Shown piece after piece: positions 1-8,914 of a DNA stretch of 64,000 bases. Both the position numbers and the translations under genes were made by a program. This stretch comes from Pseudonocardia halophobica. GTDB taxonomy: Bacteria > Actinomycetota > Actinomycetes > Mycobacteriales > Pseudonocardiaceae. Under the pieces are notes generated by a model. It did no database searches. It saw only the letters and a program-made list of their open reading frames with translations, and was not told the origin of the DNA. The stretch is from NCBI RefSeq assembly GCF_027922425.1, contig NZ_BSFQ01000012.1, forward strand, positions 1 through 64,000, read 5' to 3'. Every line of letters starts with the position of its first letter. Position 1 is the stretch's first letter.

Positions 1-102
1 GCGACTACTTCACCCGCCGCAACACCGACCGCCAACGCGACCGCCTCGTCGGCCAACTCCACAACCTCGGCTACCGCGTCACCCTCGACAAGACCGCGTA
101 GC
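1..102 (+). pseudogene. C-terminal tail of a transposase (5' end outside window)
   Basis: An open frame enters from the left edge and stops at TAG 100-102. The 32 visible residues contain DYFTRRNTDRQRDRLV and end in GYRVTLDKTA. That style of ending (aromatic, TRR, then a predicted strand with VTL) is common at the C-terminus of actinobacterial transposases. The family cannot be fixed from so short a piece. It lies next to other transposase debris, which supports the reading. It may be intact upstream of the window. Confidence 0.45.
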
Positions 103-235
103 CCGGCTGCGGTCCATTCACTTCACAGCCCTTCCCGGTAGCGATCTTCGGATTGCTGCCGATGCTGCGGTCGTGTTCGCGGTAGAGCAGCACCAGGGCG
201 GCGGGGGTGATTGCGCCGATGCGCCACGGGCAGAG

Positions 236-332
236 GCTGACCTCACCTCCCAGCTCGCTGTCGACGCCCTGCGCAACGCCATCGCGCTACGCGCCCCGGA
301 CGCGACCGGGCGTCGATGGAGTAGCCGACGAT
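236..332. mobile_element. Scrambled remnants of an IS3-type orfB transposase
   Basis: Two adjoining pieces look like one IS3-family OrfB stretch broken and inverted. On the plus strand 242-307 reads LTSQLAVDALRNAIALRAPD, and on the minus strand 306-332 reads IVGYSIDAR. In intact OrfB proteins these two segments follow each other directly on one strand (..IVGYSIDxR..LAVxALxxAI..) within the integrase core. Here they point towards each other and meet at about 306/307. No start, stop or full domain survives. The family assignment rests on motif memory only. Confidence 0.45.
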
Positions 333-335
333 CTA

Positions 336-1103
336 CAAGTGGCGGCCCAAGCCCGTCTGCGAAGCCGTCCAGCCCTGCTGAGCGAGTTCGTCGGTGGGTA
401 GACCTTGGCGTTGTCGGTGAGCACCCGCAGCACGCGCACGCCGTGGGCGCGGAACCAGGCCACCGCCCGATGGAGGAACCCGGCGCAGGTGGCGTCGCGT
501 TCGTCGGGATGGGCTCGACGTAGGCCAGCCGGGAGTGGTCGTCCACGGCGACGTGCAGGTAGTCGTAGCCGAGCCCGCGGCCATGGACCGTGCGGCCGCG
601 GACGTCCTCGCGGCGCCCGTGCAGCCGCCACCGGCCGCCGTCGGGCCACCCGGCCGAGCTTCTTCACATCCACATGCAGCAGATCGCCGGGGGCACGGCG
701 TTCGTAGCGAACCCCGGAGGGGTGCCGTCGCACCGGCTCACCGGTGATCGGGTCGGTGGCGGCCAACGGCGCCACACCGTGGCGCGCAACACGCGGCCGA
801 CGGTGGCGGCGACCAGCCCGAGCTGCCCGGCCAGGAACACTGGCCCGCGCCGGGCACTGGTGCGCAACTCGAGGATCTGGGCTTCCACCTCCGTGGGGTG
901 CGGGTCGGAGAGCGGTGCGGGCGGGAGGGGCGGTCTTCGAGCCCGGACCAGCCCTCGGCGCGGAACCGGTTGATCCACTTGTGCACGGTGGCGCGGGAGA
1001 TGACGAGTTGTTCGGCGATCTGCGCGGCCGGCCAGCCGCCCTGCCAGTGCTCGATGATGAGTCGACGGCCGTGCACGGTGGTGCGCGCGTTACGGTGCCC
1101 CAC
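336..1103 (-). pseudogene. IS481-family transposase, frameshifted and truncated
   Basis: A GTG start at 1103 opens MGHRNARTTVHGRRLIIEHW, followed by a helix-turn-helix (QIAEQLVISRATVHKWINRF), which is the usual N-terminus of actinobacterial IS481 transposases. The match then continues only by changing frame several times. EVEAQILELR and GPVFLAGQLGL lie in a second frame, DLLHVDVKKLGR in a third, then DDHSRLAYVE and CAGFLHRAVAWF with VLTDNAK (integrase core Asp residues) in others. The final third (the RFNRTL region) is missing, where the sequence joins the IS3-like debris. The protein cannot be functional. Confidence 0.75.
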
Positions 1104-1162
1104 GGAGGGCCTCCAGGCGGAGTAGGTGCGTCAGACACACCCACTCCGCCTGGAGGCCCTCC
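1104..1162. repeat. 25-bp inverted repeat (hairpin) just upstream of the IS481 start
   Basis: Arms 1104-1128 and 1138-1162 are inverted copies with a single mismatch and a 9-nt loop. The arm begins GGAGGGCCTCCAGGCGGAGT. The hairpin abuts the GTG start of the broken transposase, so it would sequester its translation start or block read-in transcription from outside. Beyond it, 1186-1200 contains GATCTGTCAACAACG; the reverse complement has a TGTTGACAG-type start like an IS end, and may be the terminal repeat. No target duplication could be identified because the other end is lost. Confidence 0.6.
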
Positions 1163-1240
1163 CCTCGTCAAGCCGCCACGCCGGACCGATCTGTCAACAA
1201 CGTGATGGGTCGCTACACCTAGACCGGGCTAGCGAGACGC

Positions 1241-2923
1241 TCAGTAGGCGCCGCGGCTCCGTAGGACGGCCCCGATCGTCTTCCACAGGATGGTCAAGTC
1301 CAGGGCGATGGACCAGTTCTCCACGTAGCGCAGGTCGAGCCGGACGGATTCCTCCCAGGAGAGGTTGCTGCGTCCGCTGACCTGCCAGAGTCCGGTCATG
1401 CCCGGGCGGACGAGCAGGCGGCGGCGCGCGACGTCTTCGTAGGTCGCCACCTCGGCGGGAAGCGGAGGGCGGGGGCCGACCAGGGACATGCTGCCGCCCA
1501 GCACGTTGAACAGCTGGGGGAGCTCGTCGAGGGAGTACTTGCGGAGAACCGCGCCGATCTTGGTGATACGGGGGTCGCGGGTCATCTTGAACAGTGGGCC
1601 GGCAGCCTCGTTGGAGGCGCTGAGCGCGGCGAGGCGGGCCTCGGCGTCGATGACCATCGACCGGAACTTGACCATCCGGAAGGTGCGGCCGTTGGTGCCG
1701 ACCCGCTCCTGGCGGAAGAACACCGGGCCGCCATCGAGCTTCACCGCGAGGGCGACTGCCAGGAAGACCGGTGCAGCGAGCAGGAGGAGCAGGCCGGCGG
1801 CGGTGCGGTCCACGACCGTCTTGACGACGCGGGCGGACCCGGTGAAGCGGGGCTGGGACAGCCGCACGAGGGGGAGGCCGTCGACCGGGGTGATGTGCAT
1901 CCGCGGGCCGGCGATCTCCATCAGGCCGGGGGCGACGGCGAGCTCGGTCTCGGTGCCCTCGAGTTCCCAGGCGAGGCGGTGCAGGCGCTTGGGGCCCCAA
2001 CCCGGGGCCTGGCACACGGAGACGACGCGGTAGCCCAGGCCGAAGACTGCCGGGCCGACCGAGTCGAGATCGCCGACGACCGGGACCCCTTCGACTGTCG
2101 CCTCGTTGCCGGGGCCGCGGCCGGTCGGGGTGCAGGCGCCGTCGATGCGCCAGCCGAAGTGCGGGTCCCGGCGCGTCCGGCGGATCATGTCGGCCACCGC
2201 GCTCTCGTCGCCGACAGCGAGGACGGACAGCATGGCGCGACCGTTGTGGCGCTGGCGGTGCAGCCACTTGCGGATCGTGAACCTGCCGAGCGCGACCAGG
2301 CAGCCGATCAGCGGGACCAGCAGGAACACCCAAATCCGGACCGACGCGACCAGCTGCGTGAGGCCTCCCAGACCCAGCACGATCGCCGCGCCGGCGACGG
2401 CCCGGCCGAGCCGCTTGAACTCCGCGCTGCCGACACCCAGGATTCGCCCCTCCCACGCCCGAGCGAGCGGCATCGCGACGATCAGCAGCGCGGCGGCGAT
2501 AGTGCCGCACACCAGCTGGGCTCGGTCGGCGGCGTACATGCCGCTCCAGCCCGCGAGCACGGCCAGGGCCGTGGCGACCAGGACGATGCTGACGTCGCTC
2601 AGGATCACCAGGGAGCGCAGCCGCCGCTGCCACCGCGCCGCGCTGCCCTCGGGAACGACAGGATGTCCGGGCGTCGGCTCGGTGACGCGCTGAGCCGGGA
2701 CGACCGGGACGCCGGCGGATGCAGCGACCTCAGACGGGTTGAACACGATCTGGAGCCCCCCAGAAAGATCCGATAGTGCGATCTCGGTCGAGGGGTCGCC
2801 GCCACGGCACGGCTCGTCCGTGCGGTGGCGCGCGGGGACGGCCGGGACCGAGGGGGAGCGATCCGGCAAACGTCGATCACTCCGCATGTCGCCCAGCCGA
2901 GTGGTCGTGTTACCGAATGTCAC
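1241..2923 (-). CDS. Polyprenyl-phosphate sugar-1-phosphate transferase (WbaP/WcaJ type)
   Basis: Predicted to start exopolysaccharide repeat units by moving a sugar-1-phosphate from a nucleotide sugar onto undecaprenyl phosphate at the inner face of the membrane. The 560-residue protein has several hydrophobic segments in its N-terminal half and a central nucleotide-binding-like region. The C-terminal catalytic domain is typical: VKFRSMVIDAEARLAAL, then YSLDELPQLFNVLGGSMSLV with GPRPPLP, and RPGMTGLWQVSGRSNLSWEE. The length suits the family. The start is uncertain: GTG 2923 and ATG 2887 are both in frame, neither has a strong Shine-Dalgarno sequence, and homology would begin only near residue 85. 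The specific sugar cannot be read from sequence. It lies alone on the minus strand beside IS debris, opposite to the second such enzyme at 17855-19336. Confidence 0.9.
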   Translation of the reverse strand: MTFGNTTTRLGDMRSDRRLPDRSPSVPAVPARHRTDEPCRGGDPSTEIALSDLSGGLQIVFNPSEVAASAGVPVVPAQRVTEPTPGHPVVPEGSAARWQRRLRSLVILSDVSIVLVATALAVLAGWSGMYAADRAQLVCGTIAAALLIVAMPLARAWEGRILGVGSAEFKRLGRAVAGAAIVLGLGGLTQLVASVRIWVFLLVPLIGCLVALGRFTIRKWLHRQRHNGRAMLSVLAVGDESAVADMIRRTRRDPHFGWRIDGACTPTGRGPGNEATVEGVPVVGDLDSVGPAVFGLGYRVVSVCQAPGWGPKRLHRLAWELEGTETELAVAPGLMEIAGPRMHITPVDGLPLVRLSQPRFTGSARVVKTVVDRTAAGLLLLLAAPVFLAVALAVKLDGGPVFFRQERVGTNGRTFRMVKFRSMVIDAEARLAALSASNEAAGPLFKMTRDPRITKIGAVLRKYSLDELPQLFNVLGGSMSLVGPRPPLPAEVATYEDVARRRLLVRPGMTGLWQVSGRSNLSWEESVRLDLRYVENWSIALDLTILWKTIGAVLRSRGAY

Positions 2924-3311
2924 AGGGTCTGTGAAGCTTCATCAAGTTGGAGTAGATCGGCCTCGGGGGAGCAACCTCCCGGCCCCGTCCGCTTCGTGTC
3001 TGTTCCTGCTGAGGACTTCCTGTGTCTTTCCCGGACCGCGGTCTGCGTGGGCAGATCCAGGCGGGCCGTCGTATCAGGGTCGCGGCCGGGGGAGCGGCGG
3101 TACTGAACGCGCTGCGGATGGCTCGGCGCTTCGACCAGCCGCTGCTGGTGCTGGGCTCGTCGGCGCCGGCGGGTGGATGATGGTGTTCTTCGGCGACGTC
3201 GAACGACACGCTCACCGCCGTCGTCGCGTTGGGGATCTCGCCGCCCCGCTGCGGATCCTTGACGACGAGGAGGCCACTTCCTAGCCGCTCGGGCTCCTGC
3301 TTGGGCTCGGG
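2924..3311. other. Intergenic region without a supported gene
   Basis: About 390 bases between the sugar transferase start and a decayed membrane-protein gene. Short open frames occur on both strands, but none shows a ribosome site, a domain or a codon pattern like the neighbours. The stretch next to 2924 is locally AT-richer (for example 2930-2960) and probably holds the minus-strand promoter for the sugar transferase. No clear -10/-35 pair could be assigned. Confidence 0.4.
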
Positions 3312-3869
3312 GTGCTCTGCCATCTCGAGACGCTGGTGCTGGGGCCGTCGCTACTCGTCCCAGTCATCGTCGCGGTGCGGCGCGGCCGGCGACTCGGCAC
3401 CCGATTGGCCCATTGCCGCCGTGCCCGCGGCGCTCGGCCTCGCGCTGTGGTGGTTCAACCGTCATGGGCTGCCGATCTCGCAGTTGGCCTCGGGCAGCCA
3501 GGTCTCGGCGCAGGGCAGGGACTGGTCGCGCTTCCTCCTCGCGGACGGCGCCACAGGGTGGATGCAGCTCCAGTTGGTGCTGCTGCTCGCGCCTGCCGTC
3601 GTCCTTCTGCCGGCGTGCCGGTTCACGGGTGTGCGCACCGTGTACCTCGGCGTCGCGTCGGCGGGAGCCTTGCTCATGGTGGTTGTCTGGTGGGCACAGG
3701 TGGGGTGTTCAACGACTGCAACCTCTACGCGATCTACGCGATCGTGGCGCCGCCACTGATCCTGCGCGTCGCCTCCGGGCTGCGGCGACCGAGCCCGCCC
3801 TGGGCGACCGCTTTCGTCGTCCTCGCCGGTGCGCAGGCGTTGGCGTGGGTGCTGGAGAACCACGTGTAG
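3312..3869 (+). pseudogene. Decayed small membrane-protein gene with two frameshifts
   Basis: A hydrophobic protein can be followed only by switching frame. From GTG 3312 it reads MLCHLETLVLGPSLLVPVIV. Near 3390 the sense moves to another frame (WPIAAVPAALGLALWWFNRH, later LVLLLAPAVVLLPA and GALLMVVVWWAQ). Near 3705 it returns to the first frame (FNDCNLYAIYAIVAPPLILR) and ends ALAWVLENHV-stop at 3869. Four or so membrane segments are spread over the pieces. The family is not recognised. It is either a real pseudogene next to IS debris or two indel errors in the assembly. Confidence 0.5.
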
Positions 3870-3943
3870 TCAACTCTGCTGATTCGTGTAACAACCACCG
3901 CGTGACCTCGGACAAGACGATCGAGATGAGAGACGGGAGAGGC

Positions 3944-4990
3944 ATGCGCGAGGAACAGCCCGCGGAGGTGCTGGACGCCGTCGGGACGCGGAGCCGCAGA
4001 GGTCGCCGGATCCTGATCGGCCTGCTCGTCACTGTGCTCGCGCTGGTCCTGGCCGCCGCGGCGGCGATCTACATGCTCACGGAGAGCCTGGGCAACAATG
4101 TCAGCCGGGTGCCCGACGCGTTCGCCGGCATCCCCGCCGACGCGCGTCCTGCGGCGTCGTCGGGCAAGACCTTTCTCCTGATCGGCACCGACACGCGCTC
4201 GTCCGACCCGACCACAGGCACGGATGCTCCCGCTGGGGTGCAGGCGGGCTCGCAGCGGAGCGACGTGATCATGCTGGCCCGAGTGGCCGCGGATGGCAGC
4301 GCCGCCGCCGTCACCTCGATCTCGCGGGACAGTTGGGTGGACATCCCGGGCCGTGGCACCAACAAGATCAACGCTGCGTACGCCTTCGGTGGCGCCCCGC
4401 TGCTGATCCAGACGGTCGAGAGCCTGACCGGTGTGCGCGTCGACCACTTCGGGGTCATCGACTTCGCCGGTTTCCAGGAGATGGTCGACTCGGTCGGCGG
4501 GATCGACGTGCGGGTCGCGGCGGCGACGAGCAACGCCGGGGTCGACTTCCACGAGGGCCTCAACCACCTCGACGGCGCGCAGGCCCTGGCCTACGTCCGG
4601 CAGCGGTACGACCTGCCCGGCGGCGACCTCGACCGCGCCAAGCGCCAGCAGAACGCGCTCAAGGCGCTGCTGACCAAGGCCGGCGACGACCTCTCCCACC
4701 CAGTCGGCGTCTACAACCTGGTCGACGCAACCAGCCGGACCGTCAGCGTCGACGACACCCTGACCAACGGCGGCCTGCGCGACCTGGCGTTGGAGATGAA
4801 GGGGCTGCGGCCGGGTGGCGTGACCTTCACCAGCGCCCCAGTTGCAGGGCTCGGACGGGAAGGCGCTCAATCCGTGGTCTACCTCGACGAGCAGGCCGGG
4901 CCTCGGCTCTGGGCCGCCTTCCGCGACGGGACTATGGCCCAGTACGTCGCCGCGCACCCGGCCGAGGCGTTGTCAGGAGCTCCCCACTGA
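3944..4990 (+). CDS. LytR-CpsA-Psr (LCP) family glycopolymer transferase
   Basis: LCP proteins transfer lipid-linked glycopolymers to the cell wall from outside the membrane. This 348-residue protein has a short basic cytoplasmic tail and one membrane anchor (about 23-45). The LCP domain follows: FLLIGTDTRSS near 77-87, SISRDSWVDIPG, NKINAAYAFGG, VDSVGGIDV and LAYVRQRYDLPGGDLDRAKR. The arginine- and aspartate-rich motifs that bind pyrophosphate are present. Start ATG 3944 was chosen over in-frame ATG 3926 because GGGAGA lies a few bases upstream. Its place in the exopolysaccharide locus suggests it anchors the polymer made here. Confidence 0.92.
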   Translation: MREEQPAEVLDAVGTRSRRGRRILIGLLVTVLALVLAAAAAIYMLTESLGNNVSRVPDAFAGIPADARPAASSGKTFLLIGTDTRSSDPTTGTDAPAGVQAGSQRSDVIMLARVAADGSAAAVTSISRDSWVDIPGRGTNKINAAYAFGGAPLLIQTVESLTGVRVDHFGVIDFAGFQEMVDSVGGIDVRVAAATSNAGVDFHEGLNHLDGAQALAYVRQRYDLPGGDLDRAKRQQNALKALLTKAGDDLSHPVGVYNLVDATSRTVSVDDTLTNGGLRDLALEMKGLRPGGVTFTSAPVAGLGREGAQSVVYLDEQAGPRLWAAFRDGTMAQYVAAHPAEALSGAPH

Positions 4991-5037
4991 GCGTTCGTCC
5001 GACCGAGCCGAGAAGGCGAACGGGGGCGCTTTCGAGG

Positions 5038-5967
5038 CTAGCTCGAGACAAGATGTTGCCCTTTCTCCCTGAACCACTGCACCGTCTCGACAAGTCCCTT
5101 CTCGAGCGGAACGGCCGACGTGAACCCGAGCCGTTGTGAGGCGCGAGTGGTGTCGAAGTAGCGAGCAGGCTGGCCATCGGGCTTGGTCGTGTCCCACCGC
5201 ACATCGCCTCCGTAACCGACGGCCGTCTGGACGGCCTCAGCGATCTCACGGATCGCGACCGCCTGGCCTGTACCGATGTTGATCGGTTCGGGGCCGGTCC
5301 TCGTGGCAACGGCCAGAGCGACGGCTCGGGCAGCATCGTCGACGTGCAGGAACTCTCGGGTGGCGTGCCCGGAACCCCAGTTCGTGACCGAGGGGGCATT
5401 CGACCGCTTCGCGTCGATGTAGCGACGGATGATCGCCGGGATCACGTGGCTGCCGGCGCCGAAGTTGTCCTCCGGGCCGTAGAGATTAGCCAGCAGCAGA
5501 ACGGTGCTGTTCGTGCCGTACTGCCTCGCATAGTTCAGGCAGGCATCGTGCAGCATCCGCTTGGCGATGCCGTAGGGGCCGGTCGCCCCCGTCGGTGGCC
5601 CTTCCCAGAGGTCCTCCTCCCGAAGAGGGAGCGGGGCGTCCTGCGGGTAGGCGCAGCTGGTCGAGATCATCACGAGCTTGTCGATCCCGGCCAGCCGCCC
5701 TTCCTCGAGGAGCATCAGGCCCATTAGGGCGTTCTCGTAGAGGAACCGTCCCGGGTTGTCGACGTTCGCGCCGATACCCCCGACCGCCGCAGCGCAATGC
5801 ACCACTACGCGGGGTCTGAGTTCCGCGTAGAGTGCTCGCACACCATGTTGTTCTGTCAGGTCGTAGTCCTTGCTGCCTACCGGACGTACCTCGTGGCCGG
5901 CCTTGAGGAGCCGCCGCACGACGTTGCGTCCGAGGAATCCTCGCCCACCCGTGACGACGATGGTCAC
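5038..5967 (-). CDS. NAD-dependent epimerase/reductase, GDP-L-fucose synthase-like
   Basis: A 309-residue extended short-chain dehydrogenase. It has the Rossmann motif TGGRGFLG (6-13), STSCAYP (102-108) as in the SSCIYP motif of GDP-fucose synthases, and the catalytic pair Y132/K136 in YGIAK. The TNWGSGHATREFLHVDD stretch also resembles GDP-fucose synthase, so a C3/C5 epimerase-4-reductase role on a 4-keto sugar nucleotide is likely. The substrate is not certain, since no GDP-mannose dehydratase is obvious nearby. It is the last gene of a tight five-gene minus-strand operon; its GTG start overlaps the stop of the gene before it by GTGA. Confidence 0.85.
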   Translation of the reverse strand: MTIVVTGGRGFLGRNVVRRLLKAGHEVRPVGSKDYDLTEQHGVRALYAELRPRVVVHCAAAVGGIGANVDNPGRFLYENALMGLMLLEEGRLAGIDKLVMISTSCAYPQDAPLPLREEDLWEGPPTGATGPYGIAKRMLHDACLNYARQYGTNSTVLLLANLYGPEDNFGAGSHVIPAIIRRYIDAKRSNAPSVTNWGSGHATREFLHVDDAARAVALAVATRTGPEPINIGTGQAVAIREIAEAVQTAVGYGGDVRWDTTKPDGQPARYFDTTRASQRLGFTSAVPLEKGLVETVQWFREKGQHLVSS

Positions 5968-6938
5968 GACGTCGCTCTCGCGCCGAAGTAATCGGCGTAC
6001 CAGGCAACGGTCTCGCCGAGTCCCTCCCGGAGATCGACCTCCGGGCTGTAGCCGATCTCCGAGAGCTTCGTGATGTCGGGGCAGCGCCGGGAGGTCCCGC
6101 CCGCTCGGAGCGGACCCGGAACGATGGTGATCGGGACGTCGAGGATCTCGGAGATAAGATCGACGAGCTCACGGATCGACACCTCGTGCATAGTGCCCAC
6201 GTGGTATATAGCGCCGGCTTTGCCCAGTTCGCCGGCGAGGAAGGCGCCCCGGGCTCCGTCGCGCACGTGGCAGAAGGCACGGGTTTCGGTGCCGTCGCCC
6301 TGAATCGGCAACTGGAGGGGGATCTCGGGGGAGGCAGCCTTCAGTTGGACGATCTTCTCGACGATCTCGGGAATGACGTGCTCGAATCCCATGTCGGGCC
6401 CGTAAAGATTGTGAGGTCGGAAGATCACCGGCTCGACCCCCCGGGGTCCGGCCATGTGCAGTGCGAGGAGTTCGCACGCGATCTTGCCGCCGCCGTAGCT
6501 GAACCGCGGGTTGGTGACGTCGGGGATCTTGAGCCACTCCTCCTCGGGCGTAGGCACCACGGAAGGTTCGTTGTAGGTCTCGCTGGTCGAGGCCAGGACC
6601 AAACGCCGTACCCCCTCGTTCACGGCAGCGTCGACGACATTCAGAGTGCCCCGGACGCCAACGTCCAGCACGTCGGCCGGCCGCTCGTAGAAGTAGCGTG
6701 TTCCGTTGATGTATGCGAGGTGCCACACGACCTCGCAGCCCTCGACGGCCGCCCGCACGTCGGTGTAGCGACGGATGTCGCCCTCGAGGACGGTGACACC
6801 CTCGCCGAGCAACGCGAGTCGGGCCGCCCGGCCGCGCGAGTTGTCGTCCAGCACGACGACCTCGTGCCGCGCTGCCACCAATTCGCTGCAGAGCGCTGCG
6901 CCCAGGAACCCCGTTCCGCCGGTGAGCAGTACTTTCAC
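5964..6938 (-). CDS. NAD-dependent epimerase/dehydratase (SDR) of sugar nucleotides
   Basis: A 324-residue extended SDR with LLTGGTGFLG (4-13) for NAD and STSETYNEP leading to the catalytic Y148 and K152 (YGGGK). FRPHNLYGPDMGFEHVIPEI and a C-terminal substrate-binding region follow. It probably acts as an epimerase or 4,6-dehydratase on a UDP- or CDP-sugar. Start GTG 6938 was chosen because GGAGG sits about 7 bases upstream and the GTG overlaps the stop of the dehydrogenase gene (GTGA). Longer in-frame starts upstream lie inside that gene. Its position between a UDP-sugar dehydrogenase and a GDP-fucose-synthase-like gene suggests one multi-step sugar pathway. Confidence 0.85.
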   Translation of the reverse strand: MKVLLTGGTGFLGAALCSELVAARHEVVVLDDNSRGRAARLALLGEGVTVLEGDIRRYTDVRAAVEGCEVVWHLAYINGTRYFYERPADVLDVGVRGTLNVVDAAVNEGVRRLVLASTSETYNEPSVVPTPEEEWLKIPDVTNPRFSYGGGKIACELLALHMAGPRGVEPVIFRPHNLYGPDMGFEHVIPEIVEKIVQLKAASPEIPLQLPIQGDGTETRAFCHVRDGARGAFLAGELGKAGAIYHVGTMHEVSIRELVDLISEILDVPITIVPGPLRAGGTSRRCPDITKLSEIGYSPEVDLREGLGETVAWYADYFGARATS

Positions 6939-8260
6939 GCGTTCGCCTCCGCCATGTCGAGGGCCTTCGCCTGGTAGAACATCTGGTTCACCCGGCCGAC
7001 GTTCCAGATGTCGGCGACCCATGCGTCCGGCCTGGTGCGGGCGAGCTCGCGGAGCGCCTCGTGGTAGCCGGTATGGTTGGTGGCGACGAAAACGGCGTCG
7101 ACGTCCTCAAGGGCCTCACTGATCGGCCAGTTACGTGCGTCCCGGATGCTCGGCTCGGGGATCGGGTCCGGCAGGTTCTGGTCGCTGATCCGGATCTCGT
7201 CGGGAAGCTGACGGCGGACGTACCGCCACAGCTTGGGAGCAAGACTGTCCCGGAGGTCGTCCGTGTCGGCCTTGAACGAGAAGCCCAGGATCGCCACCCG
7301 GCTGTCGTGCAGGTCGGTACGCCTGCAGAGATGATCGACCAGGAATGTCGGCATGAACTCGTTCATCTTCCAGGCCGAGAGAAGCATGTCCGGGTACGGG
7401 CTCCATTCGTTGAGCATCCCGAAGTCCTTCCGCAGACAGGTCCCTGCTGTGAGGCCCGGAGCGGCGAGGAACGACCTCGGGTAGCCGTGGTTGGCCAGCT
7501 CCCGTGTCTCGTGGATGTTGGCCCCGAAGTTGTCCGCGATCATCGCGAACTGATTGGCCAGGGCGAAGTGGACGTACCGCAGGATGTTGTTGAACAGCTT
7601 GACGAGCTCGGCCGTGACGTAATCGGTCGTGAGGACCTCTCGCGTGATCCGTCGAAACAGCGCAACGGCACGGGCCTCGCTGGCGGCGTCCTGTGTGCCC
7701 ACGATCTGCGGCAGTGTGCGGATCTCCTCGTAGGCCTTGCCCTCGGCGATCCGCTCAGGGCAGAAGGCAAGGAAGAAGGTCTCGCCGACGACCAGGTCTG
7801 TGTTCCGTCGAATCCACCTCTCGACGAACTCGGTCGTGCCGGGCGCCACTGTGCTGCGCAGGCAGAGCAGCTGTCCGGGGCGGAGGTGCTCCCCGATGCT
7901 CTCGAGCACGTCCTGCACCTGTGTCAGGTCGGTCTCGATGTGATTGTGTAGTGGAGTTCCGACGGTGACGATAATCGTCTCTGCTCTCGTCACCACCGAC
8001 GGATCGTGAACCACGTGGAACCTGCGGCTGGCGATGATCTCGTCGTACCCGGGCTCGTGAAAGGGCATGACGCCCTCGTTGACCAGGTCGGCGAGCTCTT
8101 TGTCGACGTCGAGGCCGACTGCGCTGACCCCGGTCTCGACGAATGTCAGACCGAGAGGCAGCCCGACTCGGCCCGTACCGACAATGCAGACCTCGTGCCT
8201 CGACTCTGCAGAGCCGGGGGGCGCGTCGGGTGCCGAAGCGGTGGAGTCGTGGATCGTCAT
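6935..8260 (-). CDS. Nucleotide-sugar dehydrogenase (UDP-Glc / UDP-ManNAc dehydrogenase family)
   Basis: This enzyme oxidises the C6 hydroxyl of an NDP-sugar to a carboxylate in two NAD-dependent steps, giving an acidic sugar. The 441-residue protein has the dinucleotide motif VGTGRVGLPLG (27-37), PLHNHIETDL near 103-112, LRSTVAPGTTE and CPERIAEGKA. The catalytic cysteine is C275 in AGTCLRKDF. Spacing and length match the UDP-N-acetylmannosamine dehydrogenase branch better than UDP-glucose dehydrogenases, but the substrate is inferred only. ATG 8260 follows GGGGGAAG and overlaps the upstream stop by ATGA. An acidic exopolysaccharide is therefore expected. Confidence 0.9.
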   Translation of the reverse strand: MTIHDSTASAPDAPPGSAESRHEVCIVGTGRVGLPLGLTFVETGVSAVGLDVDKELADLVNEGVMPFHEPGYDEIIASRRFHVVHDPSVVTRAETIIVTVGTPLHNHIETDLTQVQDVLESIGEHLRPGQLLCLRSTVAPGTTEFVERWIRRNTDLVVGETFFLAFCPERIAEGKAYEEIRTLPQIVGTQDAASEARAVALFRRITREVLTTDYVTAELVKLFNNILRYVHFALANQFAMIADNFGANIHETRELANHGYPRSFLAAPGLTAGTCLRKDFGMLNEWSPYPDMLLSAWKMNEFMPTFLVDHLCRRTDLHDSRVAILGFSFKADTDDLRDSLAPKLWRYVRRQLPDEIRISDQNLPDPIPEPSIRDARNWPISEALEDVDAVFVATNHTGYHEALRELARTRPDAWVADIWNVGRVNQMFYQAKALDMAEANA

Positions 8261-8904
8261 GACTTCCCCCTGGAAGAGGTCCTGGTGTTCGTCGTGCAGA
8301 GCCGCTCCTGCGCGGCGGTGGCAGTCGAGTGCGTGTTGTGCGGCCCGGGCGTCGAGGAGCTCGCCGAGTTGAGTAGCCGGCAGCGGAGGTCGGCCCACGT
8401 TCCTGCCGCGCGATCACGTGCGCTGATCGCGGTGACCGGAAGCGGCCAGGCGATCCCGAGGTCGGGATCGTCGTACTGCACAGCGACGTCCTCTGTCGGA
8501 TCATGTTCCCGGTCGATCCGATAGCAGACGTCGGCCCACTCGGTGAGCGCCTGGAATCCGTGAAGGAAGCCTGGCGGCACATAGAGCTGGACGAGGTCCT
8601 CGTCGTCCAGCTGGACGGCAGCACTCCGTCCGAACTCGACCGACTCCGGCCGCGCGTCGACAAGGACGTCCAGGATCGCTCCCCGGGCACAGCGGACCAG
8701 CTTCCCCTCGCCGCGCCCCGAGCGTCCGTGCAGTCCGCGAACGGTTCCACGGGATGAGCGGGACTGGCTGTCCTGAAGGAACGCGCCGGCCTCGATGCCG
8801 TGGGCCAATGCGACACGGCTGTCGAAAGTACGGGTGAAGAAACCGCGGTAGTCGCGGTGCGGTACCGGGACGAACAAGAGGACCCCGGGCAAGGGGCCGG
8901 TCAT
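8257..8904 (-). CDS. dTDP-4-dehydrorhamnose 3,5-epimerase-like protein
   Basis: A 215-residue cupin of the RmlC family. Visible motifs are HRDYRGFFTRTFD, the catalytic-histidine segment TVRGLHGRSGRGEGKLVRCARG, DVLVDARPES, VPPGFLHGFQALTE and the tyrosine in VCYRID, then DPDLGIAWP. The family epimerises 4-keto-6-deoxy NDP-sugars. The C-terminal 40 residues, after LNSASSS, are low in complexity and unusual for RmlC. ATG 8904 follows GGTGAAGG and lies 10 bases after the stop of the cytidylyltransferase-like gene; its own stop overlaps the next start. The window has a second RmlC at 43556-44134, which sits with the rhamnose genes, so this copy probably serves a different sugar. Confidence 0.85.
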   Translation of the reverse strand: MTGPLPGVLLFVPVPHRDYRGFFTRTFDSRVALAHGIEAGAFLQDSQSRSSRGTVRGLHGRSGRGEGKLVRCARGAILDVLVDARPESVEFGRSAAVQLDDEDLVQLYVPPGFLHGFQALTEWADVCYRIDREHDPTEDVAVQYDDPDLGIAWPLPVTAISARDRAAGTWADLRCRLLNSASSSTPGPHNTHSTATAAQERLCTTNTRTSSRGKS

Positions 8905-8914
8905 GACCTTCACC

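Noticed and set aside
1..1240. A complete, active insertion sequence at the left edge
   Set aside because: The transposase changes frame several times and lacks its C-terminal part, and no paired ends or target duplication are visible.
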